Positions 4,968-5,888 of a DNA stretch of 5,888 nt are shown here, one piece after another (position 1 is the first letter of the stretch; each line of letters opens with the position of its first letter). The stretch is from Nitratifractor sp. Lineage in GTDB: Bacteria; Campylobacterota; Campylobacteria; Campylobacterales; Sulfurovaceae. Where the stretch lies: assembly GCA_015490055.1 (NCBI GenBank), contig WFYP01000199.1, positions 1 to 5,888 on the forward strand, given 5' to 3'. Position numbers and translations under genes: made by a program. The notes beneath the pieces were generated by a model. It had not been told where the DNA came from, made no database searches, and saw nothing but the letters and a program-made list of their open reading frames with translations.

Positions 4968-5571
4968 TGCAATTTTAGTTCTATCAGGTCCTAGCGGAGC
5001 TGGTAAAAGTACTATTATAGATGCTGCCTCAAGTGAAATTGGAGAGTACTACTTCTCTGTCTCAACTACTACAAGAGAGCCAAGAGAAGGCGAAGAAGAT
5101 GGCAAAGATTACTACTTTGTAAGTAAAGAGGAGTTCGAAGCCGATATAAAAGCTGGCAACTTCTTAGAGTACGCAACAGTACATGGAAACTACTACGGAA
5201 CATCGCTAAAGCCTGTAAGAGAAGCTCTTGCTCAGGGTAAATTAGTAATTTTCGATATAGATGTACAAGGGCATAGATTGGTTCGTGATGCTATGGGAGA
5301 TATAGTCGTAAGTGCATTTATAACGCCACCAACATTAAGTGAGTTAGAGAATAGATTAACAAGCCGTGGAAGTGATAATATAGATGTAATAAACGCAAGA
5401 ATAGAAAATGCAAAAGATGAAATTAAAGCGATAGATGAGTATGACTATGTAATTATAAACGATAGCATAGACGAAGCAAAAAGAGCATTTGTAGCAATAG
5501 CTAATGCCGCAAGATATAAGATGAGTAATGCTCAGAGTGCTAAGTTTGTACAAGAGTGGCTTGGGAATTGA
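4960..5571 (+). CDS. gmk: Guanylate kinase
   Basis: Guanylate kinase phosphorylates GMP to GDP with ATP in the cytoplasm, feeding GTP and dGTP pools. With the start at 4960 the protein has 203 residues, matching the family (about 205). The P-loop is GPSGAGKS (10-17). The GMP-binding region includes STTTREPREGE (35-45) and GKDYYFV, then EYATVHGNYYGTS (70-82). DIDVQG (99-104) is the Walker B-like strand, and the lid carries SRGSDN (135-140) with Arg147 (NARI). The longer reading from 4918 is rejected because it runs inside the upstream gene without a ribosome site. The stop TGA (5569-5571) lies in the outer arm of a repeat. In C. jejuni and H. pylori I recall tatA and argS beyond gmk; here repeats fill the space to the window end. 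Confidence 0.96.
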   Translation: MSSAILVLSGPSGAGKSTIIDAASSEIGEYYFSVSTTTREPREGEEDGKDYYFVSKEEFEADIKAGNFLEYATVHGNYYGTSLKPVREALAQGKLVIFDIDVQGHRLVRDAMGDIVVSAFITPPTLSELENRLTSRGSDNIDVINARIENAKDEIKAIDEYDYVIINDSIDEAKRAFVAIANAARYKMSNAQSAKFVQEWLGN

Positions 5572-5630
5572 ATTAGGGGTTAGTGGATAGCATGTAGGGG
5601 ACGACCTATGTGTCGTCCCACCAATTCAAA
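5568..5630. repeat. Hairpin repeat with TTGAATT ends (copy 2)
   Basis: Bounded by TTGAATT (5568-5574, containing the gmk stop codon) and AATTCAA (5623-5629). The core is TGTAGGGG, then an 8-bp stem GGGACGAC (5598-5605) with GTCGTCCC (5612-5619) and the loop CTATGT. In reverse orientation it aligns with 295-344: TTTGAATT, three bases, the hairpin, then CCTACA. The stems differ at two pairs (C-G to A-T and A-T to C-G), both keeping the pairing. The left side carries extra sequence (5575-5590) absent from copy 1. It could also act as a weak end signal for the gmk transcript, but there is no T-tract. Confidence 0.65.
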
Positions 5631-5738
5631 TTTACGAGACCAAAAACATACCAAAAGATATTAGAGGTGCCCATCATTGCCATTAAGTTAAGGAATATAT
5701 AGCCATATAATGGAATTGATTATTAATTTTCCATCGCT
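5631..5738. other. Non-coding spacer between repeats
   Basis: No gene with a plausible start and ribosome site is visible on either strand. CCATTA (5680-5685) and TAATGG (5708-5713) are complementary and could close a loop of 22 bases. The stretch may be part of a larger composite repeat together with its two neighbours, but this cannot be shown from one copy. Confidence 0.4.
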
Positions 5739-5842
5739 GTCATTCCCGTGAAAACGGGAATCCACAGTTTAAACTACCGAAAAAGCACTTTTTAAACTTC
5801 TAGGCAGTTAAAATCGTGGACTCCCACTTCCGTGGGAGTGAC
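5739..5842. repeat. 104-bp imperfect palindrome of ATTCCCG-type hairpins
   Basis: Two copies of a 26-base unit face each other. Copy one (5739-5764) starts GTCATTCCC, has an 8-bp stem ATTCCCGT/ACGGGAAT with a GAAA tetraloop, and ends TCCA. Copy two (5817-5842), read on the - strand, starts GTCACTCCC, has the stem ACTCCCAC/GTGGGAGT with the loop GGAA, and ends TCCA. The three stem differences are all compensatory. Weaker inverted similarity continues inward to about 5782 and 5799, so the whole block can fold on itself. The unit belongs to the widespread class of short repeats resembling GTCATTCCCG...CGGGAATCCA that I know from many proteobacteria. It has no coding content and is MITE-like in form. 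Confidence 0.75.
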
Positions 5843-5852
5843 GAAATAGCAA

Positions 5853-5882
5853 GCTTTAAGCTTTTGGCTTTGAGCTTAAAGC
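5853..5882. repeat. 10-bp hairpin at the window end
   Basis: GCTTTAAGCT (5853-5862) and AGCTTAAAGC (5873-5882) are exact complements around a 10-base loop. An alternative stem, GGCTTT with AAAGCC (5866-5883), overlaps it. The window ends six bases later, so it may be the start of a longer repeat or a terminator for a gene outside. Confidence 0.4.
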
Positions 5883-5888
5883 CAAGAA

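Noticed and set aside
4678..4972. Ser/Leu/Phe-rich - strand open frames over the receiver-like gene
   Set aside because: Their composition is what the complement of a Lys/Glu-rich gene gives; there is no ribosome site and no recognisable domain.
5356..5553. Cys/Tyr/Ile-rich - strand open frame inside gmk
   Set aside because: It is antisense to the conserved lid and C-terminal part of guanylate kinase; its composition is that of an antisense shadow.
5606..5683. Short - strand reading frame (25 codons) across the spacer and repeat
   Set aside because: It has no ribosome site and runs into the hairpin repeat, so it looks like a chance reading of repeat DNA.
5568..5888. CRISPR array
   Set aside because: The repeats are hairpins of different families in inverted order, without regular spacing or unique spacers, and no cas gene is nearby.

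Overview
The window looks like a chromosomal segment of a Campylobacterota (Epsilonproteobacteria) species, possibly close to Sulfurimonas; the genus is an inference. The reasons are AT-rich DNA, Arg codons dominated by AGA, an HP0268-family protein (a family I know only from this phylum), a short NusA without the C-terminal acidic repeats, and familiar gene neighbourhoods. From memory, Campylobacter jejuni also has miaB and an HP0268-like gene divergent from nusA, and both C. jejuni and Helicobacter pylori have a highly acidic protein gene beside gmk.

Layout. Bases 1-299 hold the 3' end of a divergent uracil-DNA glycosylase superfamily gene on the + strand. A hairpin repeat (295-344) separates it from a convergent Xer-type tyrosine recombinase gene (364-1176, - strand). 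A 65-bp inverted repeat (1219-1283) lies between the recombinase and miaB (1292-2593, -). The HP0268-like gene (2655-2891, -) precedes miaB. A 137-bp divergent promoter region follows, with two back-to-back -10 boxes arranged as a dyad. It drives nusA (3029-4159, +). Behind nusA come a tRNA-Arg with anticodon GCG (4200-4276), a receiver-like acidic/basic protein (4392-4967) and gmk (4960-5571), the last two overlapping by 8 bases. The final 317 bases contain no gene but several repeats: a second copy of the hairpin repeat found near 300, a 104-bp imperfect palindrome of the widespread ATTCCCG...CGGGAAT type, and a hairpin at the very end.

How the genes relate. Most are information-processing housekeeping genes: tRNA modification (MiaB), transcription elongation and termination (NusA), decoding (tRNA-Arg), nucleotide supply (Gmk), DNA repair (the UDG-like protein), plus a reported nuclease family (HP0268). 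The recombinase is the accessory-looking gene and is bracketed by hairpin repeats on both sides.

I see no clear new defence or mobile system. The most unusual material is the set of non-coding hairpin repeats with compensatory stem changes, the recombinase gene boxed by them, and the pseudo-receiver protein coupled to gmk.
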